Shown one piece after another: positions 63,311 through 64,000 of a stretch of DNA of 64,000 bases. Position 1 is the first letter of the stretch. Each line of letters begins with the position of its first letter. The DNA comes from Roseburia inulinivorans DSM 16841 (GTDB lineage: Bacteria; Bacillota; Clostridia; Lachnospirales; Lachnospiraceae). Below the pieces are notes generated by a model. It had not been told where the DNA came from. It searched no databases and worked only from the letters and a program-made list of their open reading frames with translations. The position numbers and the translations under genes are program-made. The stretch spans positions 1 through 64,000 of the forward strand of contig NZ_ACFY01000062.1 in assembly GCF_000174195.1 (NCBI RefSeq). Direction: 5' to 3'.

Positions 63311-64000
63311 ATGAATAAAAAGAGATGGATATCTGCGATGCTGATCGTGACACTGACCTGCGGGCTGGGTTTAACAGCCTGTGGCGGTACGCAGGGAAGC
63401 GTTCCCGGGACAGAAGAGGCTGAGGTACAGCGCTATGCGTGGCCGCTTGGCAGCTCAAGCCCGGAGGATACGGTGACACAGATTTATGCAGAAAAATTTG
63501 CAGAGGAAGTGGACCGGTTAAGCGGCGGAAGCATGAAAATCAGTGTCTATCCAAACAGTGTGTTAGGCGGTGACCGCGAACTGTTAGAGTCCTGCAAAGA
63601 CGGAGACATTCCATTTGTTGTGCAGAATACAGCACCGCAGGTGACGTTTATGAAGGATACCGCAGTTTTTGATATGCCGGCATTGTTTGAAACGATCGAT
63701 GAGGTGAGGGAGCATGTGGATAATCTTGAATTTATGGAACTGATGCAGCAGGTCTATCATGACGGCGGTTACGAGCTGTTAGGTTATGCGGATCAGGGAT
63801 TCCGTGTTATGACAACCAATAAAAAAGTGGAGAGTCTTGCAGATTTTAAAGGACAGAAGATCCGTACCATGGAAAATTCCTACCATATGGCATATTGGAA
63901 AGCACTTGGCGCAAGCCCGACACCTATGACATTCTCGGAAGTGTATATCGGTCTGCAGCAGGGAACGATCGATGCGCAGGAAAATCCTTATGAGGTCATT
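63311..64000 (+). CDS. TRAP transporter binding lipoprotein (DctP type), cut by window end
   Basis: The first 230 residues are present; the gene runs past 64000. A signal peptide ends in a lipobox LTACGG, as is usual for Gram-positive binding proteins. Seen are GSSSPEDTVTQIYAEKFAEE, LGGDRELLESCKDGDIPFV and ENSYHMAYWKALGASPTPM, the DctP pattern with the Arg (KIRTMEN) that binds the substrate carboxylate. Neighbours suggest a hydroaromatic or aromatic acid as ligand. Confidence 0.88.
   Translation, partial: MNKKRWISAMLIVTLTCGLGLTACGGTQGSVPGTEEAEVQRYAWPLGSSSPEDTVTQIYAEKFAEEVDRLSGGSMKISVYPNSVLGGDRELLESCKDGDIPFVVQNTAPQVTFMKDTAVFDMPALFETIDEVREHVDNLEFMELMQQVYHDGGYELLGYADQGFRVMTTNKKVESLADFKGQKIRTMENSYHMAYWKALGASPTPMTFSEVYIGLQQGTIDAQENPYEVI

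Noticed and set aside
1-64000. CRISPR arrays, rRNA, tRNA, prophage structural genes
   Set aside because: No regularly spaced short repeats, rRNA-like runs, cloverleaf with CCA-end pattern or phage head/tail genes were seen. This was by eye only, so a single tRNA could be missed.

Overview
The window looks like the chromosome of an AT-rich, low-GC anaerobic Firmicute of the Lachnospiraceae. Roseburia is the best guess, because a fucose-to-propanediol pathway with a glycyl-radical diol dehydratase in a microcompartment is known from Roseburia inulinivorans. This is inference from gene content, AGGAGG-type ribosome sites and base composition. No rRNA, tRNA, CRISPR array or complete insertion sequence was seen.

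Region 1 (about 1-14,890) is the right part of a mobilizable or integrated element. It starts with a relaxosome protein, a RepA-type ATPase with an in-frame amber codon, a hairpin-rich candidate oriT and a MobV/Pre-type relaxase. A very AT-rich defence-like cargo follows: a SIR2 + P-loop NTPase + helical-repeat protein split by a frameshift, a GNAT remnant, a small membrane protein, a second large STAND-like NTPase split at a T8 run, a TOTE-type helicase reduced by internal deletion, and a RhuM protein. No integrase is visible, so the other end probably lies left of the window.

Region 2 (14,969-23,192) holds housekeeping-like genes (nucleoside phosphorylase, deformylase-like protein, ArsC/Spx protein). 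Two AraC regulators then flank an amidohydrolase plus a medium-chain dehydrogenase, followed by L-fucose isomerase and a small lipoprotein.

Region 3 (23,297-46,503) is a fucose regulon. It has a sugar ABC transporter (two permeases, ATPase, lipoprotein binding protein), fucose mutarotase, a sugar kinase, a ParA ATPase with a small basic partner, and then a long microcompartment operon. The operon carries PduU-, PduV-, PduA-, PduN- and PduT-type shell or accessory proteins, fuculose-phosphate aldolase, a PduO/GlcG-like protein, CoA-acylating aldehyde dehydrogenase, Zn-alcohol dehydrogenase, PduL, PduS, a DeoR regulator, the glycyl-radical diol dehydratase and its activase. The proposed flow is fucose to fuculose, fuculose-1-P, lactaldehyde and 1,2-propanediol, then propanal, propanol and propionyl-phosphate, with the later steps inside the shell. 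ParA and its partner may position the shell in the cell (inference).

Region 4 (46,726-64,000) looks like a catabolic hydroaromatic (quinate/shikimate) island. It has two AroE paralogues sharing an unusual motif, a type I AroD, an old-yellow-enzyme/ferredoxin-type reductase, an MFS transporter, an esterase, a GntP-type permease, a TRAP transporter (binding protein cut by the window end) and two convergent LysR regulators. Between the LysR genes lies a roughly 600-bp imperfect palindrome, the most striking non-coding structure in the window.

Several otherwise intact genes are broken by single-base losses in short homopolymers. The uniform pattern suggests sequence errors more than gene decay, so gene-loss claims here should be treated cautiously.
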